Shown: positions 1 to 8,553, numbered from the stretch's first letter. The stretch is DNA of 17,374 nt from Bacteroidota bacterium (GCA_021816545.1 JAKAXP010000018.1:1-17374); one strand, 5' to 3'. Notes: generated from the sequence alone by a model not told the origin. Numbers and translations: made by a program.

Positions 1-614
1 AGCACTCCTTTGCTGTAAGCCACAGGGTGGTTGCCGGAGGGGAGGAGCGGTTCCATTCTGTGAAGGCAGGACTGGAGGCGGTGGCTGCATCAGCGGGGTA
101 TGGCCCGGTGGGTGAGGCTTCTGCTGCAGCAGGTTCGGCGGGTCCGGTATCCGGGAGTGTCGCCGGGAAAGACTCCGGCAGGGGAATGCCCGGCAATGCC
201 AGTGAGACATCCCGGCAGGCCGGGAGCGATTACCTGGTTGCCATCCATGACGGCGTCAGGCCGCTTGTGAGCCATGATACGATCTGGCGCTGCTTCGCGG
301 ATGCGGAAGAATTTGGCAACGCCGTCCCGTTCATTGAGCCGGCCGACTCTGTCAGGATCCTTGCCGGTGACGACAGCAGGCCTGTGGCAAGAACAGAGGT
401 GAGGCTCATCCAGACACCGCAGGTGTTTCGCGGCAGCGTGATCATGAAAGCCTACGGCAGGGATTATGACCCGTCGTTCACCGATGATGCCACCGTGGCG
501 GAAGCATCAGGGGTGAAGATACACCTCACCCACGGAAACAGGGAGAACATTAAAATAACAACGCCCGAAGACCTGGCAGTGGCAGAGACCCTGGCAGGGA
601 TGCTCAGGCAATGA
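1..614 (+). CDS. ispD: 2-C-methyl-D-erythritol 4-phosphate cytidylyltransferase, C-terminal part (5' truncated by window)
   Basis: IspD joins CTP and MEP to make CDP-methylerythritol in the non-mevalonate isoprenoid pathway; it is a cytosolic homodimer. The frame is open from base 3 and enters the conserved VVAGGEERFHSV stretch, matching the family motif (GGxxRxxSV) before the core sheet. Downstream motifs are VAIHDGVRPLV (E. coli VLVHDAARP), LIQTPQVF, FTDDATVAE and NIKITTPEDLAVAE, the usual C-terminal substrate and dimer elements. About 80 N-terminal residues, including the CTP-binding loop, are missing off the window edge. A GTG at 27 could be read as a start but lies inside conserved sequence, so it is not one. 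Odd: about 45 Gly/Ala/Ser-rich residues separate the AGLEAV helix from VAIHDG, where roughly nine are usual. The stop overlaps the next frame as ATGA (611-614). Identification is firm; whether the insertion leaves the enzyme active is unknown. Confidence 0.93.
   Translation, partial: HSFAVSHRVVAGGEERFHSVKAGLEAVAASAGYGPVGEASAAAGSAGPVSGSVAGKDSGRGMPGNASETSRQAGSDYLVAIHDGVRPLVSHDTIWRCFADAEEFGNAVPFIEPADSVRILAGDDSRPVARTEVRLIQTPQVFRGSVIMKAYGRDYDPSFTDDATVAEASGVKIHLTHGNRENIKITTPEDLAVAETLAGMLRQ
84..225 (+). repeat. Low-complexity in-frame insertion in ispD with a 16-bp palindrome
   Basis: This stretch encodes about 47 residues rich in Gly, Ala and Ser with no match to the IspD fold. It ends in TCCCGGCAGGCCGGGA (210-225), two 7-base inverted arms around a 2-base centre. 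That is the same 7-2-7 layout as the palindromes in the tRNA-Val locus at 13037-13052, but with different arm sequence. The insertion sits in a surface loop between a conserved helix and the VAIHDG strand. Origin from repeat insertion is inferred. Confidence 0.55.
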
Positions 615-620
615 AAGGAG
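615..620 (+). promoter_or_regulatory. Shine-Dalgarno AAGGAG deciding the GNAT-like start
   Basis: AAGGAG ends five bases before the ATG at 626. The in-frame ATG at 611, which overlaps the ispD stop, has no comparable site. The ispD stop therefore lies just upstream of this site, which suits translational coupling. Confidence 0.6.
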
Positions 621-625
621 AGAAG

Positions 626-1747
626 ATGGACCAGGAGCCGTTGCTCGATTACAAGAAACTTGAGGTAAGAAAAGTCAGAAGCGCTGACGAAGACATCATT
701 GCACTGCTTAAATCAACGGTGCTGGGCTCCGAGGGCGGCATGCGATATACAATGCTGAACACCCCTGAGAGGATCAGATCATACGGTGACGGGTTGTCGT
801 TCCTTGCCCTTTACAAGAGGAACAGCCTGAAGGGAGTTATTGGACTCTGCCGAAGGATAACCTCGAACCGGGGAACCAGGTATGTCTCGTCATACCTGCG
901 ATACCTGGCCATCCAGAGCGCCTTTCAGGTTGAGAAAGCCCCGGGAAGACGTAAGGTTAGACACTCACTTGCTGCAGACAGCTTCAAGCAGAAGATTCTG
1001 TCGCTGTTCCGTGATCCGCAGCATACCGCCGGAAGCGATGAACAGGGAGGCAGTCCGAGCGTCACCTATGCTTACGTTGAGAGCCGTAATGAGAGATCGC
1101 GCAACATGATCAACCAGTCCGGATACGAGTACATCAGGTCATTTCTTACAGTAGCCTTCAGCAGGTTTGACCCGAAGCCGGACCCCTCGGTGACCCGGCT
1201 TTTACCTGAGGAGGAGCCGGCAATGGCCGGTCTGCTAAGTGAGTTCTACAGTGATTACTGCTTTTATACGGATGAGTTTTCGTTCCATGATCATAAGTAT
1301 TATGTTTTGCGGCGTGACGGTGAAATAGTTGCCGGCGTGGGTGCCATTCCGGCCCGTTACAGGGTGGTGAATGTGCCCGGACTGTGGGGATGGGTGATGA
1401 TGAAGATGCTGCCCCGTACCCCTCTCTTCAGGCGGCTGTTTCAGCCGGAGGAATTCAGGTACATAATACTCAATGCTATATATTGCCGCAAAGGCAGCGA
1501 GGCGCTGCTGCCAGATCTTTTTGAGGCAGTCTGCGCTTCGGAGGGTTATCACACAGCACTCACCTGGCTTGACGACCACTCCTGGTTGTATGAGACGCTA
1601 CGCACAAACAGGAGGATGGGTGCGCTGAACAGGATGCTCAACGCGAAGCCGGGCCTGGTGTATGCCTTCTTCTCCGGGCTGACACCGGCCGAGACAGAGA
1701 AATTTTATGACTCACCAGCATATATCTCAGGCTATGATTTCTCCTAA
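626..1747 (+). CDS. GNAT-like acyltransferase of unknown substrate
   Basis: A 373-residue soluble protein without signal peptide or membrane segments. Two GNAT-like halves are suggested. An N-terminal part has alternating strands (FLALYKRN, GVIGLCRR) and the motif VESRNERSRNMINQSGYEYI, typical of the helix-strand end of a GNAT fold. A C-terminal part has a second strand-rich core (YYVLRRDGEIVAGVGAI) and a final segment ALTWLDDHSWLYETLRTN. No acceptor can be named. The start at 626 is chosen for its AAGGAG; an ATG at 611 adds five residues and overlaps the ispD stop by 4 bp. The end overlaps the longer start options of the fucosidase that follows. Co-transcription with ispD is likely from spacing but implies no shared function. 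The GNAT assignment rests on motif appearance only. Confidence 0.7.
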   Translation: MDQEPLLDYKKLEVRKVRSADEDIIALLKSTVLGSEGGMRYTMLNTPERIRSYGDGLSFLALYKRNSLKGVIGLCRRITSNRGTRYVSSYLRYLAIQSAFQVEKAPGRRKVRHSLAADSFKQKILSLFRDPQHTAGSDEQGGSPSVTYAYVESRNERSRNMINQSGYEYIRSFLTVAFSRFDPKPDPSVTRLLPEEEPAMAGLLSEFYSDYCFYTDEFSFHDHKYYVLRRDGEIVAGVGAIPARYRVVNVPGLWGWVMMKMLPRTPLFRRLFQPEEFRYIILNAIYCRKGSEALLPDLFEAVCASEGYHTALTWLDDHSWLYETLRTNRRMGALNRMLNAKPGLVYAFFSGLTPAETEKFYDSPAYISGYDFS

Positions 1748-1829
1748 AAGAATTTTCAGGTACGCGGCTTCTGCTGTCATTATGATCTCTCCTAAAAGGA
1801 TTTCCCTGCACGCGGCTCTTGCCGGAATA
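1734..1829 (+). repeat. 48-bp imperfect tandem duplication at the GH29 start
   Basis: Two adjacent 48-base units, 1734-1781 and 1782-1829, each begin with ATG and read in the same frame as MISPKRIFRYAASAVI and MISPKRISLHAALAGI. They differ at scattered positions. The first unit overlaps the stop of the upstream gene (1745-1747). The duplication gives two equivalent start codons and lengthens the possible signal region. Confidence 0.8.
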
Positions 1830-3119
1830 CTGTTTGCCTGTCTTATGCCCGTCGCCTCACCACAGACAGGGCAGACCGGTCAACCCGCCTCCCCCTCCAG
1901 GGATGAGCGGATGAAGTGGTTCGCAGATGCGAAACTCGGGATCTTCATCCACTGGGGCATCTATGCCGTCAACGGGATTGACGAGTCATGGGCCTTCTAC
2001 AATGAACTGGTAAGCTATGATGATTACATGAAACAGCTTAACGGGTTCACCGCCTCTGCATATGACCCAGCGGCATGGGTCAGCCTTATTAAGGAGAGCG
2101 GCGCCAGGTATGCGGTTCTCACTTCAAAGCATCACGACGGCGTAGCGCTGTGGGACACCCGGCTCAGCCGCCTGAATGTCGTTGATACAACCCCTGCGCA
2201 GCGTGACCTGGTAAAGCCCTTCGTGAAGGAACTGCGGCGCTCGGGCCTGAAGGTGGGACTGTACTACTCGCTTCTCGACTGGTCGCAGCCTGATTACCCG
2301 AACCAGACTAAGAGCGTTAAGCGCTATGCTGATGACCCGGAACGCTGGGCAAGGTTTACAGCGTTCAACCACGGGCAGATTGAGGAACTGGGTAAGGAAT
2401 TTAAGCCTGACCTTTACTGGTTTGACGGCGACTGGGAGCAGAATGCTGATAAATGGCGTGCTGAGGAGATAAGGAAGACGATACTTGACCGGAATCCGTC
2501 AGCCATCATCAACTCAAGGCTGGCTGGGTACGGTGATTACGGCACCCCGGAGCAGGGACTCCCCTCTAAACGGCCGACCGACAAATACTGGGAGCTCTGC
2601 ATGACTATAAACGATTCCTGGGGCTACCAGGGGAATGATAAAAACTTCAAGAGCCCTTCACAGGTTGTGCGGATTTTCGCCGAGTGCATCGGCATGGGGG
2701 GTAACCTTCTCCTTGACATCGGCCCGAAGGCCGACGGAACAATACCCGCTGAACAGGTTGAGGTGCTCAAGGAGATGGGACGATGGACATCGAAACACAG
2801 GCAGGCAATCTACAGCACCGTCGCCGGGATGGAGGACGGGCATTTTGCAGGGCCGTCAACCCTGAGTGCCGACAGCACGATGCTTTATCTCTTCTTTCCG
2901 GGCAACGGCGGAGGCGAGCTGATGCTGGAAGGGGTGAAGAACAGGATTTACAAGGCATTCGTGGTTGGCAACGGCACGAACCTGGAGGTGAAGGAATACC
3001 TGAGGCCATGGTGGAGCACCCATGCCGGCGTTTATTTCATTAAAGTGCCCGAGGAGGCTCTTGACAAAACTATGACGGTGATTGGCGTCTCGCTGGATGG
3101 AAAACTTATAACCGAATAA
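1782..3119 (+). CDS. Secreted alpha-L-fucosidase, glycoside hydrolase family 29 (first of two)
   Basis: GH29 enzymes release terminal alpha-L-fucose with retention of configuration. From the 1782 start (445 residues), a signal peptide has basic residues (SPKR), a hydrophobic core ALAGILFACLMPV and a likely cleavage near VAS-PQ, so the enzyme should be periplasmic or exported. Family motifs follow in order: KLGIFIHWGIYAV, TSKHHDGVALWDT, GLYYSLLDW, DLYWFDGDWEQ, ELCMTINDSWGYQ and GGNLLLDIGP. The Asp of WFDGDW, residue 215 in this numbering, is the expected nucleophile. The acid/base is poorly conserved in this family and is not assigned. In-frame ATGs at 1734 and 1707 are alternatives; 1734 opens a 48-bp tandem duplication and overlaps the preceding gene. 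The next fucosidase starts 11 bases after the stop, so the two are probably co-transcribed. The family call is firm; linkage preference cannot be read. Confidence 0.93.
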   Translation: MISPKRISLHAALAGILFACLMPVASPQTGQTGQPASPSRDERMKWFADAKLGIFIHWGIYAVNGIDESWAFYNELVSYDDYMKQLNGFTASAYDPAAWVSLIKESGARYAVLTSKHHDGVALWDTRLSRLNVVDTTPAQRDLVKPFVKELRRSGLKVGLYYSLLDWSQPDYPNQTKSVKRYADDPERWARFTAFNHGQIEELGKEFKPDLYWFDGDWEQNADKWRAEEIRKTILDRNPSAIINSRLAGYGDYGTPEQGLPSKRPTDKYWELCMTINDSWGYQGNDKNFKSPSQVVRIFAECIGMGGNLLLDIGPKADGTIPAEQVEVLKEMGRWTSKHRQAIYSTVAGMEDGHFAGPSTLSADSTMLYLFFPGNGGGELMLEGVKNRIYKAFVVGNGTNLEVKEYLRPWWSTHAGVYFIKVPEEALDKTMTVIGVSLDGKLITE

Positions 3120-3130
3120 CTTCTGAGTTT

Positions 3131-4591
3131 ATGATTGGAATTTCCCGTTTAGCCCGGGCCGGAATGCTGGCTGTTCTTCTCTCTGCGGTAATGACCGTTC
3201 CGCTTGCTGCGCAGGACCATGATGAAAGGTATGTCCCGGAGACTGACCCCCTCGTGCTGCAGAAGCTTGAAGAGTGGCAGGACATGAAGTTCGGCCTCCT
3301 GATGCACTGGGGTCCCTACAGCCAGTGGGGGATAGTGGAATCATGGTCGATTTGTGCGGAGGACGAGGGGTGGTGCCGCCGTAAAAACCCCGATTACATT
3401 GAATATAAGAAACAGTACGAGGCGCTGAAGCTCAGCTTCAACCCGATCGGGTTCAATCCCGAAAAATGGGCTGCAGCTGCCCGCGATGCGGGAATGAAAT
3501 ATGTGGTTTTCACCACGAAGCACCACGACGGCTTCTCGATGTTTGACACAAAGCTTACCGATTATAAAATCACTGACCCTGAATGCCCCTTCAGCGTCAA
3601 CACGCGTGCCAATGTCACTAAGGAGATTTTCAAGGCTTTCCGCGACCAGGGATTATGGACCGGTGCCTACTTTTCAAAGCCCGACTGGCACAGTGAGTAT
3701 TACTGGTGGCCAAACTTTGCCACCCCTGACCGGAATGTCAACTACAGCATTCCCGATTACCCTGAGCGGTGGGAGAAATTCGTGCAGTTCACCCACGGGC
3801 AGATCATGGAGCTTCTCGGGGGCGATTACGGGAAAGTTGATATCCTGTGGCTTGACGGCGGTTGGGTAAAGAAGATGGAGGATGAGGAAGTGAAGAACTA
3901 CCGCATCTCCCAGGGCAACAAGTATGTCAGGGTGCAGAATCAGGATATCCGGATGGATGAGCTGGTTGCCAAAGCCAGGGAGAAGCAGCCGGGACTGATT
4001 GTTGTTGACCGTGCTGTTTACGGGAAGAACCAGAATTACCTTACCCCCGAGAACCGCGTCCCTGAGAAGGCGCTGCCCTATCCGTGGGAGTCGTGCATCA
4101 TTGCCGGCGGTGGCTGGGCATGGGTCCCTGACCCGAAGTTCATGTCGCCCCGCGAGGCTGTTCACCTGCTTGTTGACATCGTCGTGAAGGGCGGTAACCT
4201 GCTGCTGAATATCGGGCCGGCGCCCGACGGCACATGGCCGGAGGAGGCATACACCCTTCTTGCCGAGATGGGCAGCTGGATGAAGGTCAACGGCGAGGCC
4301 ATTTACGGCACCAGGGCCCTTGCACCTCACAAGGACGGGAAAACATGCATCACCAGGAAGGGCGACATGACATGGTACCTGTATTACATGGCTGACGAAG
4401 GGGAGCAGATGCCTGCATCCATTACAATGAACGGTTTAACACTACCCCCCGGGGCAAAGGTTTCTTTCACGGGGTCCGGTGCACCGTGCAAATGGAAGAA
4501 CAGCACGGATTCATTCACTGTTTTCCCGCCTGCGCAGATGAGGAAGACGCCACCGTCGGATTATGTGTGGGTGATGAAGATAACCCTGTAA
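3131..4591 (+). CDS. Secreted alpha-L-fucosidase, glycoside hydrolase family 29 (second of two)
   Basis: A 486-residue secreted GH29 enzyme. The signal peptide MIGISRLARAGMLAVLLSAVM ends near LAAQ (about residues 1-28). Motifs in order: MKFGLLMHWGPYSQWG (about 52-67), FTTKHHDGFSMFDT (127-140), TGAYFSKPDW, DILWLDGGW (237-245), WESCIIAGGGWAW and GGNLLLNIGPAPDG. Asp242 of WLDGGW is the expected nucleophile. The C-terminal ~80 residues look like a small beta-rich domain. It differs clearly from the preceding GH29: it has a longer insertion around SICAEDEGWCRRKNPDY and an ESC rather than ELC motif. The pair are therefore divergent paralogues, probably with different linkage preference, rather than a recent duplication. 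Only 11 bases separate it from the upstream gene, and the stop is followed by terminator-like hairpins. Confidence 0.93.
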   Translation: MIGISRLARAGMLAVLLSAVMTVPLAAQDHDERYVPETDPLVLQKLEEWQDMKFGLLMHWGPYSQWGIVESWSICAEDEGWCRRKNPDYIEYKKQYEALKLSFNPIGFNPEKWAAAARDAGMKYVVFTTKHHDGFSMFDTKLTDYKITDPECPFSVNTRANVTKEIFKAFRDQGLWTGAYFSKPDWHSEYYWWPNFATPDRNVNYSIPDYPERWEKFVQFTHGQIMELLGGDYGKVDILWLDGGWVKKMEDEEVKNYRISQGNKYVRVQNQDIRMDELVAKAREKQPGLIVVDRAVYGKNQNYLTPENRVPEKALPYPWESCIIAGGGWAWVPDPKFMSPREAVHLLVDIVVKGGNLLLNIGPAPDGTWPEEAYTLLAEMGSWMKVNGEAIYGTRALAPHKDGKTCITRKGDMTWYLYYMADEGEQMPASITMNGLTLPPGAKVSFTGSGAPCKWKNSTDSFTVFPPAQMRKTPPSDYVWVMKITL

Positions 4592-4597
4592 AAACGC

Positions 4598-4632
4598 GCC
4601 ACACAGACCCTTTGGCTGGTGATCTGTGTGGC
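4598..4632 (+). other. Strong hairpin just downstream of the fucosidase genes
   Basis: GCCACACAGA (4598-4607) pairs perfectly with TCTGTGTGGC (4623-4632) around a 15-base loop, starting seven bases after the stop. No T-tract follows, so it is not a standard intrinsic terminator. It may protect the 3' end of the mRNA. Confidence 0.5.
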
Positions 4633-4770
4633 CTGACAGGGAAATGGGGGGAAGAACCACCTGTCAATTTTTCAATTAAACCCTATTCTGCCGTCAATTG
4701 AAATATGAAGTAAATATTGAACAAAAATCCATTATGCCATACAAAAAAACGGCCTATTGTATGAAAGGCT

Positions 4771-4797
4771 GCTTCTAACGTATGGAAGAAGCTTTTT
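4771..4797 (+). terminator. Probable weak intrinsic terminator of the ispD-GH29 operon
   Basis: GCTTCT (4771-4776) and AGAAGC (4787-4792) form a 6-bp stem with a 10-base loop, followed by TTTTT (4793-4797). On the other strand a short stem (4752-4755 with 4766-4769) precedes a run of seven T, so the region may also stop the convergent regulator transcript. The rest of 4592-4825 holds no gene; TTCAATT (4671-4677) and AATTGAA (4696-4702) form a further inverted repeat of unknown role. Confidence 0.45.
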
Positions 4798-4825
4798 GGA
4801 TGATATTAACAAAAAAGGCTGGAAT

Positions 4826-5614
4826 TTAGTTTTCCGTTATGCGGCTTTTCATGAAATCCATGAGCGTTTTTACCTTGTCACGGGAGATTTCACAGCGGTA
4901 TTCCCTTTCGCCCCTTATGAATACGCAGGTCATCTGTTTCATGTCAATACGGGCAAGGTAGGCAGTGTTGACGATGCATGACCTGCCTGTCCTGAAGAAC
5001 TGTTTTCCCAGGTGCATTTCAATATTGCCGATCAGGGCCGTAACAGTCTCAACCCTTCCTGATATGAAGTGAAAACTTGAGTAGTTACCGTCAGCCGTGA
5101 TATAAACCACGTCATCGGTATCGATGAATGTAACCCCGGTGACACCCCGGAATATCAGTATCTTTTCACTGTGGTAAAATTGCTGCTGACGTCCGTTGTC
5201 CGGTTTCCTTTCGCCGGCCTGTCCTTTGTACCGGCGGAGTGTCTCTGTAAGCCGGTCAGGGTCAATTGGCTTGAGGAGGTAATCAAATGCGGCGTAGTCA
5301 AATGCCTTGATTGCATACTCGTCATGGGCGGTGGTGAAGACGACATGAGGATTAACTGATGTTTTGCGGTTCATCTCGCTGATCAGGTCAAAGCCTGACA
5401 TACCCGGCATCTTTATGTCAAGGAACAGGATGTCAGGCTCGTTGATCACAAGCAGGTCGATTGCCTCAAAAGGATCTGAAGAAGAGGCGACCACCTCTGC
5501 CATACCCGTTGCCTCGAGAAGCCCTGCCAGGAGATCGAGTGCTTCGGGCTCGTCCTCGACAATCATTACCCTGATTTTCTGATGATTCATATCTTGATAG
5601 GTTTGATTTGTCAC
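4826..5614 (-). CDS. LytTR-family response regulator (LytR/AlgR type)
   Basis: A two-component output protein. Receiver domain (about residues 13-130): acidic pair VEDEP (Glu20/Asp21), phospho-acceptor Asp66 in FLDIKMPGMSG, and Lys115 in LLKPID. LytTR DNA-binding domain (about 150-256): DDVVYITADGNYSSFHF, FFRTGRSCIVN and a basic beta-rich end. LytTR proteins bind direct repeats upstream of target genes. The GTG start at 5614 overlaps the kinase stop as GTGA, implying coupled translation; an ATG at 5590 (ninth codon) is an alternative and no strong Shine-Dalgarno decides. Its partner is the propeller kinase immediately upstream in the transcript. Targets are not visible; the adjacent glycosidase genes are plausible by position only. 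Confidence 0.93.
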   Translation of the reverse strand: MTNQTYQDMNHQKIRVMIVEDEPEALDLLAGLLEATGMAEVVASSSDPFEAIDLLVINEPDILFLDIKMPGMSGFDLISEMNRKTSVNPHVVFTTAHDEYAIKAFDYAAFDYLLKPIDPDRLTETLRRYKGQAGERKPDNGRQQQFYHSEKILIFRGVTGVTFIDTDDVVYITADGNYSSFHFISGRVETVTALIGNIEMHLGKQFFRTGRSCIVNTAYLARIDMKQMTCVFIRGEREYRCEISRDKVKTLMDFMKSRITEN

Positions 5615-8553
5615 TCTGTCAGTTCTTCGGGGAAGCTGATTGAATAGTTATGAGGCAGGAAGACCCTGACTTCTGTTCCGGCGGGCCTGTCGTCTTCGAA
5701 CAGGTCTGTAAGGCTGAAGGTGATTTTCTCCCTGTTGGCTTTGTTGATTGTATCCACAATTCCCCTGATGTTTTTCAGACCTGTCCCGGCACCGCCGGTA
5801 TTCAGCCTCGCGGCAGCGGCCCTTCCGATACCGTTATCCCTGATGGTAACCTCAATACCGCTGTCAAGGTTGCCGATGCTGATATCTATCCTGCCCAGTC
5901 CCTTTTTGTTTTCAAGCCCGTGTTTCAGGGCATTTTCAGCGAATGACTGGATGATCATTTTAGGAACCGGAGTCTTAATGTTGACATCAGGTGCAGTGTA
6001 GATATTGTATTCGAACCTCTCCCCGAACCTCAGCTTCTGCAGTTCGCAGTAGCGGGTGACGAACTCGAGTTCCTGCTCAAGAGGCTTCAGGAGCAGGTTG
6101 CTGTCGGTAATGATGGAGCGCAGAAGGTTTGACAGTTTGATGAAATAGTTGTAGGCTTTCTCCTTCTCCCCTTTCATAATAAGAGATCCGACAGATGTAA
6201 CGGCATTAAAGGTAAAGTGCGGGTCAAACTGCTTTATCACCGAGTTCAGCTGCAGCCTGTAGGTCTCAGCCTGCAACCGGGCTGTTGAGACCCTTTTTTC
6301 AACGACACTCTTTCTTATCTGCCATGAGAGGAATACAATAAGTGACAGTGTCAGCAGAGCAAACATCGCTATGGCTAATTTGGACTGCAAGAAAGTGGGC
6401 ACAACGCTGATTATCAGCCTGTCGGGATTTTCGGAGAAGATCCCGTCCGAATTTATTGCCTGAACCTCGAAGGTATACTGGCCGGGCGGCAGGTTGTTAT
6501 AGACAACAGATCGCTCCGCGGTCCTGTTTGACCAGTTGTCATTGAAACCTCTCATCCTGTAATGGTACCTGACTTTTTCCGGATTTTTTGTCGATATGCC
6601 CGTATAGGTAATCCTGATACCATTCTCCCTTCCCCTGATCTTCACGATGCTGGTTGTGTCATAGAAGAGGGAAGCTTCAAGCGCAGTCTCCCATTCAGTT
6701 GTATCGCCAGAAATATCCACCCTTGTAATGTGGTTGACAGGCGGGATCAGGTTTTTCTGAAGTTTTTCAGGATAAAACCGTATCAGCTTGTCCCTGGTAA
6801 GTATCCACCATTGTCCGTTTGCATCCTTAACAATGCCGTTGTCCTGGCAGTCTTTACCCAGGAATCCCCGGCTCCTGTCAATAATTGTGTAGTAATCAGG
6901 CCGCCCCGAATAGTATTTGTCGAGATCTATGATGCAGATATCCATCATCCGTCCCACAATCAGCCGGTGGTCACCCATGTCACGGATTACATTTGCAGGC
7001 AGATTAACCTCTTCAGGCAGGGCCTGGTTGAAGACAGGTTCGTTCGGATTGCATATGAAAAGCCCGTCGGAACCTGCGCTCCAGATATTACCCATATAAT
7101 CACAGACCACTCCCCATACCATCTCCGCAGGAGCAGGAGCAGAGCGAAAAGGGATAAAATTCCTGCCATCAAAATAAACTATGCCATAGTGCCCGGCAAG
7201 CCAGTAATTGCCATCATGGTCCCTGGCAATGCCTTCCACAATTCCATAGCCCGGCCATGACATCTGGGGATAGTGTATCACCTCCTTACCCTTCAGGTGA
7301 TAGAGCCCTTTGTCAGTCCCAATAAGGATGCTTTTATCTGCCGGATCCTCATATATGATACATACCTGCAGCTTTTCAGGGACAAAGTCGTTAATCCTGA
7401 ATTGCTTTCCGTCCCAGACAATTACCCTCTCACTTGTGGAAAACCACACTTCGCCATTGCTGAGCGTGGTGCAGCCCCTGTAGAAAGCCCCTGGCTTGTT
7501 CCTCCGGTTGTTGTACTCATTGTTACCGGTAAATGTTTTACCGTTGAAATATGTCAGGTTTCCGTTATACGTACCTGTCCAGATGCCACCCCGGGGGTCT
7601 GCCGCTATTGCCCAGGTCTCATCCGGAAAACCTTCAGCCCTGTCATATTCCACGAATGCTTCTGACATTAACCTGAAGATACTGGTCTCTGTACCAGCCC
7701 AGATGGTCCCCTCCCTGTCAGCAAAATAAAGTGCAATGCCCCCGCCTTCCCAGAATAATGGTTGTCTTATCCCGGGTCTTAAAATATTAGGGCCTTCGAA
7801 GCGAGGCTCATCATTGACAAAATACACGTTAGTTACCGGTCCATCATGGACGTATTTCACAACGCCCCTGTGATATACGTAAGCTCTGTATTCTTTGTCT
7901 GCCAGGTAGATTGCAGTATCTTTCGGATTCATTCCGATAAATTCAACATTCATGTTCTTCAGTGCGGGATTGGCAGCAGAAAAGTTGCTGTATTTGCCGT
8001 TTTTAAAGAGCAGCAGATACCTGTCATCAAAGTCTATGGATGCATTTAGCAGGATTGTTGCAGTATCCAGAAAGACAGCATTGGTGCTGAGATTCTTGAT
8101 TCCAAGTGAATCAGGCAATGGATAGCTGGTAAAGCTTTTGCCGTTGAAACGGGCCAGGCCGTTTATTGTCAGTACCCATATGATACCCGTTTTGTCTTCC
8201 ATCACCCTGGCGATCTGGTTCGAAGGCAGTCCGTCCTTTCGCAGGTATGAAATGAAGGTATAACCGTCAAAGCGTGCCAGCCCGTTCCTGGTGGGGATCC
8301 ACAGGTAGCCCCGGCTGTCCTGCATCATATTGAGAGATTGTGTCTGGGGCAGGCCGTCATCAGAGGTATATTCCCTGAATGGATAGGTCTGTGCGCGGAG
8401 GGTCAGGCCTGATGCCGCCACAGACATGACAAACAGCACGAATAATACCAGGCGCAGCGCTGCCCTTGTACGCCCTGTGTTCGGCCTTAACTCCGGCATA
8501 ATTGATCCTGCCGGACTCTCCTCCCCCCTCAATCTGTTATCATGCTTCATCAT
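5611..8553 (-). CDS. Periplasmic-propeller sensor histidine kinase (Reg_prop, Y_Y_Y, LytS-type His_kinase)
   Basis: A hybrid-like sensor of 981 residues. An N-terminal hydrophobic segment (ALRLVLFVLFVMSVAASG, ending near LRAQ) is an export signal or first membrane helix. It is followed by a large periplasmic sensor of repeated propeller blades (e.g. GYLWIPTRNGLARFDG, IIWVLTINGLARFNG, GTIWAGTETS, GGIWTGTYN). Next is a Y_Y_Y domain (RYHYRMRGFNDNW, LPPGQYTFEVQA) and a membrane helix, LAIAMFALLTLSLIVFLSW (about 726-746). The cytoplasmic kinase is of the LytS/YehU class: phosphorylated His779 in DPHFTFN, N-box ENALKHG, DNGIGR and GAGTGLKNI. The start at 8553 (ATGATG) is chosen because GGGAGG lies just upstream; a TTG at 8580 lacks this. 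Unlike one-piece hybrid (HTCS) regulators it has no receiver or AraC domain. The signal goes to the overlapping LytTR regulator. The ligand is unknown; oligosaccharides are typical for such propellers. Confidence 0.93.
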   Translation of the reverse strand: MMKHDNRLRGEESPAGSIMPELRPNTGRTRAALRLVLFVLFVMSVAASGLTLRAQTYPFREYTSDDGLPQTQSLNMMQDSRGYLWIPTRNGLARFDGYTFISYLRKDGLPSNQIARVMEDKTGIIWVLTINGLARFNGKSFTSYPLPDSLGIKNLSTNAVFLDTATILLNASIDFDDRYLLLFKNGKYSNFSAANPALKNMNVEFIGMNPKDTAIYLADKEYRAYVYHRGVVKYVHDGPVTNVYFVNDEPRFEGPNILRPGIRQPLFWEGGGIALYFADREGTIWAGTETSIFRLMSEAFVEYDRAEGFPDETWAIAADPRGGIWTGTYNGNLTYFNGKTFTGNNEYNNRRNKPGAFYRGCTTLSNGEVWFSTSERVIVWDGKQFRINDFVPEKLQVCIIYEDPADKSILIGTDKGLYHLKGKEVIHYPQMSWPGYGIVEGIARDHDGNYWLAGHYGIVYFDGRNFIPFRSAPAPAEMVWGVVCDYMGNIWSAGSDGLFICNPNEPVFNQALPEEVNLPANVIRDMGDHRLIVGRMMDICIIDLDKYYSGRPDYYTIIDRSRGFLGKDCQDNGIVKDANGQWWILTRDKLIRFYPEKLQKNLIPPVNHITRVDISGDTTEWETALEASLFYDTTSIVKIRGRENGIRITYTGISTKNPEKVRYHYRMRGFNDNWSNRTAERSVVYNNLPPGQYTFEVQAINSDGIFSENPDRLIISVVPTFLQSKLAIAMFALLTLSLIVFLSWQIRKSVVEKRVSTARLQAETYRLQLNSVIKQFDPHFTFNAVTSVGSLIMKGEKEKAYNYFIKLSNLLRSIITDSNLLLKPLEQELEFVTRYCELQKLRFGERFEYNIYTAPDVNIKTPVPKMIIQSFAENALKHGLENKKGLGRIDISIGNLDSGIEVTIRDNGIGRAAAARLNTGGAGTGLKNIRGIVDTINKANREKITFSLTDLFEDDRPAGTEVRVFLPHNYSISFPEELTE

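Noticed and set aside
3674..4330. 218-residue minus-strand frame opposite the second fucosidase
   Set aside because: It is antisense to conserved GH29 motifs and has no recognisable domain or ribosome binding site.
4598..4632. Intrinsic terminator call for the 10-bp hairpin after the second fucosidase
   Set aside because: The stem is perfect but is followed by GC- and G-rich sequence without a T-tract; kept only as an unclassified hairpin.
6562..7260. 232-residue plus-strand frame opposite the sensor kinase
   Set aside because: It is antisense to the propeller and Y_Y_Y region and shows no family features.
5611..8553. One-piece hybrid two-component system (HTCS)
   Set aside because: The protein ends after the HATPase domain; no receiver or AraC helix-turn-helix follows, and the LytTR regulator is a separate gene.
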